The notes under the pieces are model-generated. The model was not told the origin of the DNA. It ran no database searches and saw only the letters and a list, made by a program, of their open reading frames with translations. From UBA2336 sp965227265 (GTDB taxonomy: Bacteria; Bacteroidota; Bacteroidia; Cytophagales; Cyclobacteriaceae): DNA of 64,000 bases. A program made the translations under genes and the position numbers. The DNA lies in assembly GCA_965227265.1 (NCBI GenBank), contig OZ245738.1:186001-250000 (forward strand). The letters are read 5' to 3'. The stretch's first letter is position 1. Every line of letters starts with the position of its first letter. Below, piece after piece: positions 49,676 through 59,103 of the stretch.

Positions 49676-51129
49676 AATTCTGTAAGCTTATTCACCAGCG
49701 CATCATCCAGCTTCACAAGCAAGGTTGGGGCAAAATAATTTACTTTCAGGCCAGCGAATCGCGGAATAACAGCAGCGATCTTTTTGGCTTTCTCTTTTTT
49801 GGCTTCGCTTACTGCAATTTTAAGAATCTTAATAAAAAGCTGAATGTTTTCACATTCATCTTTTCCAAACATCCGAATCTGGCGTTGAATGCTGTTTGCC
49901 AGTTGATTAAACAACTCATAATCCTGCAGCAGAACATATTGTAAAGCCAGAAGCGATTTAATCTCCAGTAAGGTATACGGGTATTTCTTTAAACTTACTT
50001 CGTTCAATAAAGTATTGATCAATTTGGCGGCTTCATCATATTTACCCGCATAGTAGCACGCAAGCGCTCTGAACGTAATGTAAATTACATGCTTCGGAGT
50101 ATCGGTAGTGTCAGGTTCGTATTCTACGAGAATCGTTTCGGCTTCAGGGTATAAATCAGCTTCATTGCCCAACCGAATGTTGCGTTCAATTTTAGAAATT
50201 AAGAACTGTGACGGAAACGTATAGGTTGAGTAATTTGTAAGTAAGTTTGTAGTGGCATCATTTACCTCTTCATAGAATTTCTCAGCCTGGCGGTAAACTT
50301 TATAATGATTGTAGTACTCCAGCTTTAAAAATTCAAATACAAGATTAATATGATAATAAATGACATCCTGCGGATAGTTATCAAAGATCTTTTGGACTTT
50401 TGCAAAAATATCTTCGATTGACTCGTTGTCTTGCTGAGTTTCGTCTTTAGCATTTTCATCCTGCTCAACAAACAATCGGTGGAAAATCAACATGCAGCTG
50501 CGGTAAACGTATAACCTGTGTGATTCATACAGGTTAGCTACGTTCTGCATTTCCTTCATCAACAGGGTAAGCCCCATTTTTTCAACAGCATCTCCGGTAA
50601 ACAGGTAGCTTCCGTATTTTTTAAAGTAGTCCGCGAGCAAATCTTCGGCTTTATCCAGCGCAAGCATGTACGCAACGTGCCGGTTGTAAAGCTGTGAGTA
50701 TTGGAAATAATCTGAAGAATTGATGTTGAGCTTTTTCAGTGACTTATAGATAATGGTCAGTTCGTTGGCCAAGTCGTAATCAATAAGTTCTTTTTCCAGT
50801 TTTTTAAGCGTTGCAATAGAGATCGTTCGTTTTTTAGTAAACAGAATCTCATTGATGTTAGCCACTTTCCGCAGCACATCCGTACGCGGACTTTCCAACT
50901 GCTCCATCAGGTATTCCTCGATCTTGAGGTTTAGCCTGGAACGCAATGTGTAATAGGCGTTTGCGTTCACCTCCAGCTCGGCCATGATCTTATTATCCGA
51001 TAACTGGCGCTCGCGCAGTGATTTGAGCAAGTAGGCTGATTTTTCGGCATTACTTTCGATAAGAGAATCGTAAATAGCTTTGAAGTCCTTTTCGGAAAGC
51101 TGCTTAACAATGTTCTTAAGTTTTGCCAT
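49672..51129 (-). CDS. Conserved helical hypothetical protein (TPR-like)
   Basis: Cytoplasmic protein of 485 residues, almost all alpha-helical, rich in Leu, Lys and Glu, with degenerate TPR-like helix pairs, for example IYITFRALACYYAGKYDEAA and YTLLEIKSLLALQYVLLQDY. No catalytic motif or signal peptide. An acidic Gln/Glu/Asp stretch (DENAKDETQQDNESIEDI) is near residue 220. I do not recognise a named family. It is convergent with the receiver gene and divergent from the WG-repeat gene. Confidence 0.7.
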   Translation of the reverse strand: MAKLKNIVKQLSEKDFKAIYDSLIESNAEKSAYLLKSLRERQLSDNKIMAELEVNANAYYTLRSRLNLKIEEYLMEQLESPRTDVLRKVANINEILFTKKRTISIATLKKLEKELIDYDLANELTIIYKSLKKLNINSSDYFQYSQLYNRHVAYMLALDKAEDLLADYFKKYGSYLFTGDAVEKMGLTLLMKEMQNVANLYESHRLYVYRSCMLIFHRLFVEQDENAKDETQQDNESIEDIFAKVQKIFDNYPQDVIYYHINLVFEFLKLEYYNHYKVYRQAEKFYEEVNDATTNLLTNYSTYTFPSQFLISKIERNIRLGNEADLYPEAETILVEYEPDTTDTPKHVIYITFRALACYYAGKYDEAAKLINTLLNEVSLKKYPYTLLEIKSLLALQYVLLQDYELFNQLANSIQRQIRMFGKDECENIQLFIKILKIAVSEAKKEKAKKIAAVIPRFAGLKVNYFAPTLLVKLDDALVNKLTEF

Positions 51130-51272
51130 TTTGTTTTTGGGAGTGAAAATTTACAAAAATTATCGGCTAGTACAATAAACAAAAGGTCGTGAAACGCGTT
51201 TTACAGTGCCTTATACCGTTATGTAGTAAAGTTGTTGTAGTCAAACTTTGTAGTTTTACCCATTCGGGAGTT

Positions 51273-53867
51273 ATGTGGTTGATAAGACGTTTCATACTGA
51301 TACTTATTGTAGTACTTGTGCCGTACTTGGCTAAGGCTCAATTTGTTTCGGAACGTTCAGCCCTTAGCAACATAACAAAAGGAAAGTGGGATAAAGCTAA
51401 AAGTCAACTCACTAAAATTCTTCAAAAGGATAGCATTCATGCTGGGGCTGAATATGCCTGGTCTCGATACTTTTTTTCTGAGTCAAATCCTGATTTTCAG
51501 CTTGATTCAGCCTACAACCACATTCAAAAGGCCCTTGCAGACTACCAACAAGCTTCTATTAAAGAGCGTGAGAAGTTGCTAAAAGTACCGATTGATAGTT
51601 TTGTACTAATCGCACACAAGCACCGTATTGATAGTGCTGCCTTTTTAAGAGCCCACGAAGCGAATACGGAAGCTTCCTATCTTGATTTTCTGAAACGCTT
51701 TGAAACAGCCAATCAAAAAGCCGAAGCTGTTGCATTGCGCGATGAAGTTTCTTTTGCTGATGCCGTACGGGAAAATACGTACCAATCATTTCTAGCATAT
51801 ACTGGAAAGTATCCTCAGTCAAGGTTTGCCTCAGAAGCGAAAGCCCGATACAACCGGTTATTGTTTGAATCAAAAACAGTTGACCAAAAACTGACAACAT
51901 TCGAATCTTTCCTGGCCCAGTATCCTGAAACACCTTATCGAAAGGAAATCGAGCAACAGATTTTTGAGAAGTTTACAGCCGGAGGTGAAGCAACAGCGTT
52001 CGATCGTTTTATCAGAAAATATCCAGCCAGCGTAAAAGTTAAGATAGCTAAAGACATTCTTTATCATTTATTAAAAGAAGATGAACGAGCGCTGGTGTCC
52101 GTGCTCGCAAATGATTCTATCCGCAAAGTTCAGGTTCTTGACAAACAATTTCTTATACCGTTTTTAAAGGACGACAAATTCGGTTTTATGAATGAGCACG
52201 GAGAAGGATTGGTAAAAGCATTTGCCAATGAAATTCCGGATGATTACTTGTGTGGTAACATAACAGATGAACTACTAATTGCCGATCGTAGCATTATAAC
52301 ACGAAGTGGTACTGTGATTAGCAGCATAGCAGCGGATGAACTTGATCCTATTGGATATGGATTCGTTCTCGTGGAAAGTAAGAATTGTACCAATGTTATT
52401 CATGTGTCGGGATTTTCACCGGTATTGAATGAATGTTTACAGGATGTTAAACTACTAGCGAAAAATTATTTGCTGCTGAAAAAAAATAATCGTTGGTCAG
52501 TATGGACATTAACCGGCCGGCAGTTAATTCCATACGAATGGGATGACATTCAAATATTAGGTGAAGCAGTGGCGTTAAAAAAGGGAGGAAAAATAAGATT
52601 GGTCAAAATTAAAGACCTCGCAAAAATTGCGGATCAACAACAACCGACTTTTTCAAAAGAATACGATGAGGTGAAGTTTTGGAATGACGGAATGATTTGG
52701 GTTAAGAGTGGAAACGATGAAGGTGTGCTTAGTCAGTCGTTAAATGAATGGATCAAGCCTGCCCGACAACAGATAAGTCAGACATTTTTTGGTGCTGTTG
52801 CCCAAACATCAGTCGGATATGTATTGCATGATAAACGGACTGGTCCATCACAACCTTATTACAAGGTTAAAGTTCAGCAGCCTTGGGTGCTGGTTCAACA
52901 AGAGGGCGTATGGCATGATATCGATCTCATAACAAGGAAAAATATCGGTTTGGCACTCGACAGTGTAAGCCTTATCGGGCCTTTTTTTATCGGAATAAAA
53001 AAGGACAGCATGCGAATTCAGCTGGCTAAAAATGTTGCAATTGAATATTCAAAAATTGTTCGGGCACAATTTATTCCTGGAAAGGATTCACTTTTTTTTC
53101 TTGTTCTTGAAGACGGTGATAAGAAAATAGTATACAATACAAAAGCTGAAAGATTGTTTACCATTGTCGCTGAAAAGCTTGAGTATAATAATGAAGGATA
53201 CTTCACGATCACTCAAAAGCAAAAGAAGGGTTTGCTATCCCTGAATGGAAAAATTATGCTCAAGCCGGAGTACGATGCGCTTGGTTCAGTTTCCAATCAT
53301 GTTGTTGGAACGTTAAAAGATAAAAAATTTGGGCTGGTTGATCTTATTCACAAAAGAGAGATTAAACCGGAATATGATAAGAACATTGTCGTGTATGCCA
53401 AAGGAAGACTTATTGCCTTTAAAAATAACGCTTGCGCACTTATTGGTTGGGATAATAAGGCGGTAACAAATTTTGAATTCGAAGAAATCAATTACTGGAA
53501 TGATTCTTCTGCTTTGATAAAGAAAAATTTTCAATGGATCGTCTATAATTTTGTCGAGAAGAAGGTTGAGCTCGATAAAATCAAATCTTATAAATGGGTC
53601 AATGACTCGCCACAGGAAAAGATTGTCATTATGCAACAGGAAAACAAGTATGGGGTTTTGAGTAGTACGCGTGGCATGATTATCCCGGCAACTTTTTCAG
53701 ACATTGTGAATGTTGGCTCGGCCACTCAGCCCGTTTATTTTACTGAAAAGCACGTGGAAGAGGCTTCCATATTTATAGTAATCTATTATGATAAAAATGG
53801 GGTTCAGCTGCGAAAATACGTTTATGAAGGCGCTGATTATGAGAGGATCTATTGTTCAGGCAAGTAG
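51273..53867 (+). CDS. Exported WG-repeat protein
   Basis: Protein of 864 residues. The ATG at 51273 gives the signal peptide MWLIRRFILILIVVLVPYLAKA; the frame is open further upstream but lacks this feature. The N-terminal region (about 25-270) is helical, TPR-like (ITKGKWDKAKSQLTKILQKD, YPQSRFASEAKARYNRLL). The rest carries WG-type repeats (KFGFMNEHGEG, KKGLLSLNGKIMLKPEYD, KFGLVDLIHKREIKPEYDK, KYGVLSSTRGMIIPATFSDI), about 10 or more. Probably a periplasmic or surface binding protein; no partner is evident. Confidence 0.82.
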   Translation: MWLIRRFILILIVVLVPYLAKAQFVSERSALSNITKGKWDKAKSQLTKILQKDSIHAGAEYAWSRYFFSESNPDFQLDSAYNHIQKALADYQQASIKEREKLLKVPIDSFVLIAHKHRIDSAAFLRAHEANTEASYLDFLKRFETANQKAEAVALRDEVSFADAVRENTYQSFLAYTGKYPQSRFASEAKARYNRLLFESKTVDQKLTTFESFLAQYPETPYRKEIEQQIFEKFTAGGEATAFDRFIRKYPASVKVKIAKDILYHLLKEDERALVSVLANDSIRKVQVLDKQFLIPFLKDDKFGFMNEHGEGLVKAFANEIPDDYLCGNITDELLIADRSIITRSGTVISSIAADELDPIGYGFVLVESKNCTNVIHVSGFSPVLNECLQDVKLLAKNYLLLKKNNRWSVWTLTGRQLIPYEWDDIQILGEAVALKKGGKIRLVKIKDLAKIADQQQPTFSKEYDEVKFWNDGMIWVKSGNDEGVLSQSLNEWIKPARQQISQTFFGAVAQTSVGYVLHDKRTGPSQPYYKVKVQQPWVLVQQEGVWHDIDLITRKNIGLALDSVSLIGPFFIGIKKDSMRIQLAKNVAIEYSKIVRAQFIPGKDSLFFLVLEDGDKKIVYNTKAERLFTIVAEKLEYNNEGYFTITQKQKKGLLSLNGKIMLKPEYDALGSVSNHVVGTLKDKKFGLVDLIHKREIKPEYDKNIVVYAKGRLIAFKNNACALIGWDNKAVTNFEFEEINYWNDSSALIKKNFQWIVYNFVEKKVELDKIKSYKWVNDSPQEKIVIMQQENKYGVLSSTRGMIIPATFSDIVNVGSATQPVYFTEKHVEEASIFIVIYYDKNGVQLRKYVYEGADYERIYCSGK

Positions 53868-53975
53868 AACGATATTCCATTTTTTTCATCAACAGTCGAA
53901 TTCATCTTCCGTTAATCAAAACACAGCATCCTGATTTTATAGATTTACTATATTGCCCTTACTAAGAACGCCTGC

Positions 53976-55625
53976 ATGAAACAACTCATCTCTATTTTTT
54001 TGCTTCTCTTAAGCTTCTCATCACTTTTTGCGCAAAAGTCAGAGAATGATCGCCCTAAAATTGTGGTAGGGATTGTGGTAGACCAGATGCGGCAGGAATA
54101 CTTATATCGTTTCAACAATAAGTTTGGTGAAGGTGGATTTAAGCGCATGATGAATGAAGGTTTCATGCTTCAGAATGCACATTATAATTATACCCCAACG
54201 GTTACAGGCGCAGGTCATGCTTCCGTTTACACCGGTACAACGCCAGCCAATCACGGTATTATTGGCAACGATTGGTATGATAAAGAGCTTAAGAAGAATG
54301 TGTATTGCGCAGGCGATCCAAACTACAATACTGTAGGCAGCACTTCGGTGGAAGATGGCAAGATGTCGCCTCACCGAATGCTTTCCACAACGATTACCGA
54401 TGAGTTAAAGCTTTCTACACAAAAGCGTGCAAAGGTTATTGGCGTCTCCATTAAAGATCGGGGATCAGTTTTACCTGCAGGCCACATGGCAGATGCTGCT
54501 TATTGGTATGATGAAAAAGTTGGCAAATTTATTACCAGTACTTTTTATTTAACTGCGCTCCCAACGTGGGTAGATAATTTTAATAAGCTTAATCTTCCAG
54601 ACAAGTATCTATCTCAGGTTTGGAATCCATTGTATCCAATCGAACAATACGTAGAGAGCGGACCAGACAATACACCTTATGAGGCCAAACTTGGCGGAAA
54701 AGAAAAGGCAACGTTTCCGTACGACTTACCTGCGATGTTTAAAAAGAATGGTTATGATATTTTATCGTACACTCCGTTTTCAAATGATTACCTGACAGAG
54801 ATGGCGAAAGCTGCTATTGATGGTGAAAAGATGGGAAGTGACGAATCGTCTGACTTCTTATGTGTTTCATATTCGGCTACGGATAAGTTGGGTCATGGTG
54901 TTGGACCAAACGCGATTGAGTTAGAAGATATTTATTTGCGCTTAGATCGAAGCCTTGCAGATCTGTTTAAAAAACTTGACGAAACGGCTGGCAAAGGAAA
55001 CTATGTTGTTTTCCTTTCTGCTGATCATGCAGTGGCGGAAAACCCACAATACTTAATTGATAATAAAGTTCCGGCAGGTTTTATGCGCAATACCAATCTG
55101 ATGGCCCGATTAAATCCTTTTCTGCAACAATACTTTCCCGGCAAAGAAGTGATTCATGCAATCATGAATGAACAGGTGTATTTTAATCATGATGCCTTCA
55201 GCTCTGATCCTAAAACAGGTGGAATTGATATCGCCATAGCAACCGAACTTACGGTTAACTTTTTGCTACAGGAAAAAGGTGTTGCAAACGCATTTCCAAA
55301 AAATCTGTTACGCCAAGGAGCTTTTAATGAAGCAGGTCACAAAGGCATGGCGATCCGTGGATATAATCCTAAACGCAGTGGTGACATAACCATAATTCTT
55401 GAGCCTGCCTGGTATGAATCCAGTTCAGTAACCGGAACAACACACGGATCATCCTATACATACGATACACATGTGCCAATCTTGTTCTTTGGAAAGGGAA
55501 TTAAACATGGAACTTCTGTGTTGCCGCATACCATAACAGACATAGCTCCGACATTAGCTATTCTCCTTAAAACTAAATTTCCAAACGGATGTACCGGGCA
55601 ACCCGTTGCTGAATTGTTTCATTAA
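53976..55625 (+). CDS. PafA-like alkaline phosphatase
   Basis: Exported phosphomonoesterase of 549 residues of the alkaline phosphatase superfamily. Signal peptide MKQLISIFLLLLSFSSLFAQ. The nucleophile Thr lies in TPTVTGAGHASVYTGTTP, and the zinc ligands include Asp in VGIVVDQMRQE, Asp and His in VVFLSADHAVAEN, and His in GTTHGSSYTYDTHVP. Substrate-binding residues seen in PafA are kept: Asn in IIGNDWYDK and the Lys-Asp-Arg of SIKDRGSVLPAGH. Likely scavenges phosphate outside the inner membrane. LpxR-like gene follows. Confidence 0.9.
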   Translation: MKQLISIFLLLLSFSSLFAQKSENDRPKIVVGIVVDQMRQEYLYRFNNKFGEGGFKRMMNEGFMLQNAHYNYTPTVTGAGHASVYTGTTPANHGIIGNDWYDKELKKNVYCAGDPNYNTVGSTSVEDGKMSPHRMLSTTITDELKLSTQKRAKVIGVSIKDRGSVLPAGHMADAAYWYDEKVGKFITSTFYLTALPTWVDNFNKLNLPDKYLSQVWNPLYPIEQYVESGPDNTPYEAKLGGKEKATFPYDLPAMFKKNGYDILSYTPFSNDYLTEMAKAAIDGEKMGSDESSDFLCVSYSATDKLGHGVGPNAIELEDIYLRLDRSLADLFKKLDETAGKGNYVVFLSADHAVAENPQYLIDNKVPAGFMRNTNLMARLNPFLQQYFPGKEVIHAIMNEQVYFNHDAFSSDPKTGGIDIAIATELTVNFLLQEKGVANAFPKNLLRQGAFNEAGHKGMAIRGYNPKRSGDITIILEPAWYESSSVTGTTHGSSYTYDTHVPILFFGKGIKHGTSVLPHTITDIAPTLAILLKTKFPNGCTGQPVAELFH

Positions 55626-55666
55626 CGTTGAAAATCCGGAGACGAGCAACAATTCGTATATGTAGT

Positions 55667-56629
55667 ATGCGGATAATTCTACTGTTCCTGTTTTTAAGTT
55701 CGGCTTTCTCATTATCTGCTCAACGAATTTCTAATACAGCAGTTTATCGTAACATAAATTCTTCGAAGTATTTCAGACTGCATTACGAGAACGATTATTT
55801 CTCAACAACTGATCTCTATTATACACAAGGTATAAACCTGGAGTATGTTCATCTGGCCATCGGAAAATTCTTCACCTCCCAACTTCTTATTCGCTCTTCT
55901 TCGAAAGAAATTAAGTATGGCATGTCGCTTGAGCAGGAAGGGTATACGCCCACCAGCATCAAGCATCCTGAAATTTTAAAAGGCGATCGGCCCTTTGCTG
56001 CTGCTTTGTTCTTTAAAAACTTCTCAGCCGTTAATGATGCGGAAAGAAAAGAGCGGATTTCTTCTTCCTTTAGTTTTGGAGTGATTGGTCCGGTAACGGG
56101 TGGAGAACAAATTCAGGAAGCGCTGCATCGGCTTATTAATTACACGTTGCCCGAAGGATGGGACAATCAAATCAGCAATGATGTGATTTTGAATTATGAA
56201 GTTGATTATCAGCGCGCAATTTATTCGGTAAATAATTTTTCGGTTATTGGTCGGGGAGGAGCACGAGCGGGAACGTATAGCACAAAAGCGTACGGCAGCA
56301 CGATCTTAATGGCAGGCTTATTTGATGAGCCGTTTAGCAATTTCTCCAGTCAAAAGAAGAAGTTTCAAGTCTACCTCTATGCAGAACCTTTGTTGAATTT
56401 TGTCGGTCATGATGCTACCCTGCAGGGAGGGTTATTCAATCGTTCAAGCCCGTATACCATATCATCGTCAACCATGAACAGAATTGTATTCCAGGGAAAT
56501 GCCGGTATTGTATTCAGGATCAATAGTGTTCAGCTTGAGTATTTTCAAACGTATCTTACAAAGGAATTTAAAACGGGCGGTGATCATGTGTGGGGCGGCA
56601 TCAGGATTGGCTGGTATGTGAATCGGTAG
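55667..56629 (+). CDS. LpxR-like lipid A deacylase (DUF2219)
   Basis: Outer membrane beta-barrel of 320 residues. The ATG at 55667 starts the signal peptide MRIILLFLFLSSAFSLSAQ; an upstream TTG is not supported. Active-site residues of the family are visible: Asn-Asp in FRLHYENDYFSTTDLYYTQG, and the His in EALHRLINYTLPEGWDNQIS with the conserved Trp-Asp-Asn-Gln. The C-terminus ends in alternating beta strands and GIRIGWYVNR. In other Gram-negatives LpxR removes the 3'-acyloxyacyl chain of lipid A; here this is by family. Follows the phosphatase by 41 bp. Confidence 0.85.
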   Translation: MRIILLFLFLSSAFSLSAQRISNTAVYRNINSSKYFRLHYENDYFSTTDLYYTQGINLEYVHLAIGKFFTSQLLIRSSSKEIKYGMSLEQEGYTPTSIKHPEILKGDRPFAAALFFKNFSAVNDAERKERISSSFSFGVIGPVTGGEQIQEALHRLINYTLPEGWDNQISNDVILNYEVDYQRAIYSVNNFSVIGRGGARAGTYSTKAYGSTILMAGLFDEPFSNFSSQKKKFQVYLYAEPLLNFVGHDATLQGGLFNRSSPYTISSSTMNRIVFQGNAGIVFRINSVQLEYFQTYLTKEFKTGGDHVWGGIRIGWYVNR

Positions 56630-56674
56630 AACATTCACTCGAAATATTTTTTTTAAAACGAGTAACACAATCAG

Positions 56675-56703
56675 AGGGATTTCTCAATTCCACTGAAATC
56701 CCT
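56675..56703 (+). promoter_or_regulatory. Stem-loop in the promoter region of the permease gene
   Basis: Perfect 9 bp inverted repeat AGGGATTTC / GAAATCCCT with an 11-base loop, 29 bases before the ATG. A TATCTTG box starts at its last base. It may be an operator or a leader hairpin. Confidence 0.45.
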
Positions 56704-56731
56704 ATCTTGAACGCGTTCTATTCCTAAACTC

Positions 56732-58129
56732 ATGAGCGAAACAAAATTTAAGCCCATCCTCGGATTGCGTGATGCCACAATGATTGTCGCTGGATCCATG
56801 ATCGGCTCCGGTATCTTCATTGTTAGTGCCGACATTCTGAGAAACGTAGGCGGTGCAGGCTGGCTGATTGCCGTTTGGGCGATCACCGGTTTCATGACAA
56901 TAACCGCAGCGGTAAGCTATGGCGAACTCAGCGGAATGTTCCCAAAAGCGGGCGGTCAATATGTATACCTGAAAGAATCCTATAATCCGCTCATTGCATT
57001 TTTATACGGATGGAGTTTTTTCGCAGTTATCCAAACCGGAACGATTGCCGCAGTGGGTGTAGCCTTTTCAAAGTTCACAGCGTATCTGATTCCGGGAGTA
57101 AGTGAAGACCTTGTTCTTTTTAGTATAGGTTCGTTTTCAGTTTCACCTGCACAAGTTTTATCTATCGCCACGATAATTCTTTTGACTTATATAAATACAC
57201 GGGGTGTAAAAGGTGGTAAAGCCATTCAAACAAGTTTTACGATTACTAAGCTTGTCAGTTTATTCGGACTTATTGTATTTGGTCTGATTATGCTAAAAGG
57301 CGATGTGTTCTCCGCAAATTGGGAAAATGCCTGGAGCCTGCGAAACATGACCGGTAACGGAACATTTACAGAGTTAACGATTATTGCAGCCTTGGGTGCT
57401 ATTGCGGCCGCGATGGTGGGTTCAATTTTCAGTAGCGATGCCTGGAACAACGTAACCTTTATTGCGGGTGAGATTAAAAATCCGCAACGTAACATTGGGT
57501 TGAGCCTGTTTCTGGGAACACTTATCGTAAGTGTGATTTATATAAGCGCTAACGTAATGTACACGGGAGTTCTCCCGTTAAATGAAATTGCTTTTGCGGA
57601 AAAAGATCGCGTAGCCGTTATCGCATCGAATGTAATTTTTGGAAATATCGGTACAGTTATCATTGCGTTGATGATTATGGTTTCAACCTTTGGCTGTAAT
57701 AATGGACTGATCTTGGCCGGTGCGCGGGTATACTATACTATGGCCAAAGATGGTTTGTTCTTTAAGCAGGCCGGTGAACTAAATAAGTTTGCAGTTCCGC
57801 AACTTGCATTGTGGGTGCAGTGTGTGCTTGCTTGTGTGTGGTGTTTAAGCGGAAAATATGGCGATCTGCTCGACATGGTTTCGTTTGTGGTCGTACTCTT
57901 TTATGTATTAACCATTGTTGGAATTTTTATTCTTCGCAAGAAACGTCCGGATGCTGAACGCCCTTACAAGGCATTTGGTTATCCATTACTTCCAGCGATT
58001 TATATTTTGATGGGGTTAACGTTTTGTACACTCTTAATTATCTACAAACCGCAATTCACCTGGCCGGGATTGATTATTACTTTGGCGGGTATTCCGATTT
58101 ACTTCTGGGTGATGCGGAATAAAAAATAA
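56732..58129 (+). CDS. APC family amino acid permease
   Basis: Inner membrane transporter of 465 residues with about twelve helices. Start MSETKFKPILGLRDATMIVA, then the conserved GSMIGSGIFIVSADI, TAAVSYGELSGMFPKAGGQY and the EIKNPQRNIGLSLFLG of the amino acid/polyamine group. Substrate not predictable. The C-terminus is short (WVMRNKK). A palindrome follows, then the convergent RmlD-like gene. The upstream hairpin may control it. Confidence 0.92.
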   Translation: MSETKFKPILGLRDATMIVAGSMIGSGIFIVSADILRNVGGAGWLIAVWAITGFMTITAAVSYGELSGMFPKAGGQYVYLKESYNPLIAFLYGWSFFAVIQTGTIAAVGVAFSKFTAYLIPGVSEDLVLFSIGSFSVSPAQVLSIATIILLTYINTRGVKGGKAIQTSFTITKLVSLFGLIVFGLIMLKGDVFSANWENAWSLRNMTGNGTFTELTIIAALGAIAAAMVGSIFSSDAWNNVTFIAGEIKNPQRNIGLSLFLGTLIVSVIYISANVMYTGVLPLNEIAFAEKDRVAVIASNVIFGNIGTVIIALMIMVSTFGCNNGLILAGARVYYTMAKDGLFFKQAGELNKFAVPQLALWVQCVLACVWCLSGKYGDLLDMVSFVVVLFYVLTIVGIFILRKKRPDAERPYKAFGYPLLPAIYILMGLTFCTLLIIYKPQFTWPGLIITLAGIPIYFWVMRNKK

Positions 58130-58156
58130 TTCAACACAATTATTTAATTAATTATT

Positions 58157-58184
58157 GTAGAGACGCAAAATTTTGCGTCTCTAC
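58157..58184. repeat. Perfect 28 bp palindrome after the permease gene
   Basis: Identical to the palindrome at 28932: half-site GTAGAGACGCAAAA followed by its reverse complement, between convergent genes. An AT-rich run (TTATTTAATTAATTATT) precedes it. Confidence 0.75.
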
Positions 58185-58204
58185 GTATTTAATATCATAG
58201 CTGG

Positions 58205-59101
58205 TTATTGGGAAATTTGTTTCGAAACAATTTCAAGCCCTTCCAAAAAGGAATGCGGTTCAAACTCAAGCTCCTTTTTTGCTTTATCGATGATGAAACC
58301 CGTTTTGAGCGGCCGTTGGGCAGGCTGCTTAAAGTGTGTTGAATCGGTTGCTTTTAATAAAGACGAATCGAGCTTAAAAAATTCTGCCGTTTTTATGGCG
58401 ATATCAAAAGGAGTAAGGAAATCTTTTCCGGAAATGTTAAAAATGCCTTTTGCTTTTTTAATCGCGGCCAGGTAACAGCCTTGTGCGAGATCTTCGGCCA
58501 ATGTGGGTGTTCGCCATTGATCGTTCACAACAGAAATAGCTTTCCCTTCTTCCAGACTTTTCTTTACCCAAAGAACAATGTTTGATCGGCTGAGATCATT
58601 GGTAATTCCATACACTAATACGGTACGCAGAATACTCCAGGAGATGTTACTATTCTGAATTAACTTCTCGGCCGCAAGCTTACTTTCGCCATAAAAATTT
58701 ACCGGGTTCGGTTTCTCTGTTTCATCGAGTGGTCCTTTTGAACCATCAAAAATAAAATCCGTAGAAACATGAACCAGGTGAACATTATTGGCTGTACAAG
58801 CACTAACTAAATATTCAACTGAGGTTACATTGTTTAGGATACAAACTTCACGCTTTGTTTCACATTCATCCACTTGTGTCATGGCAGCGGTGTGAATGAT
58901 TACTTCGGGTTTTGTTAATGCAATGATTGCGTCAACTTGTTTTCTATCGGTTACATCCAGCAGATGGAATTCTCCTTTTTTTATCGACTGAACGGAAGGA
59001 TTTCTTGCAGTGGCAACAAGCTCAACGGTATCTTTCTGCAGCAAAAACGCAACAAGCTTCTGTCCCAGCAAACCATTCGCACCTGTAACCAGTATTTTCA
59101 T
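58205..59101 (-). CDS. NAD-dependent epimerase/reductase, RmlD-like
   Basis: Rossmann-fold protein of 298 residues with MKILVTGANGLLGQKLVAFL (Gly-x-x-Gly-x-x-Gly), the catalytic Ser-Thr region HLVHVSTDFIFDGSKGPLDE, and Tyr-x-x-x-Lys in VNFYGESKLAAEKL. Similar to dTDP-4-dehydrorhamnose reductase; the rest of the rml pathway is not here, so the substrate is uncertain. It starts 2 bp after the cyclophilin stop and ends 20 bp from a palindrome shared with the convergent permease. Confidence 0.85.
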   Translation of the reverse strand: MKILVTGANGLLGQKLVAFLLQKDTVELVATARNPSVQSIKKGEFHLLDVTDRKQVDAIIALTKPEVIIHTAAMTQVDECETKREVCILNNVTSVEYLVSACTANNVHLVHVSTDFIFDGSKGPLDETEKPNPVNFYGESKLAAEKLIQNSNISWSILRTVLVYGITNDLSRSNIVLWVKKSLEEGKAISVVNDQWRTPTLAEDLAQGCYLAAIKKAKGIFNISGKDFLTPFDIAIKTAEFFKLDSSLLKATDSTHFKQPAQRPLKTGFIIDKAKKELEFEPHSFLEGLEIVSKQISQ

Positions 59102-59103
59102 GG

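Noticed and set aside
55628..55666. TTG-started extension of the LpxR-like gene
   Set aside because: The signal peptide begins at the ATG at 55667 and the extra residues are basic and unconserved in pattern.
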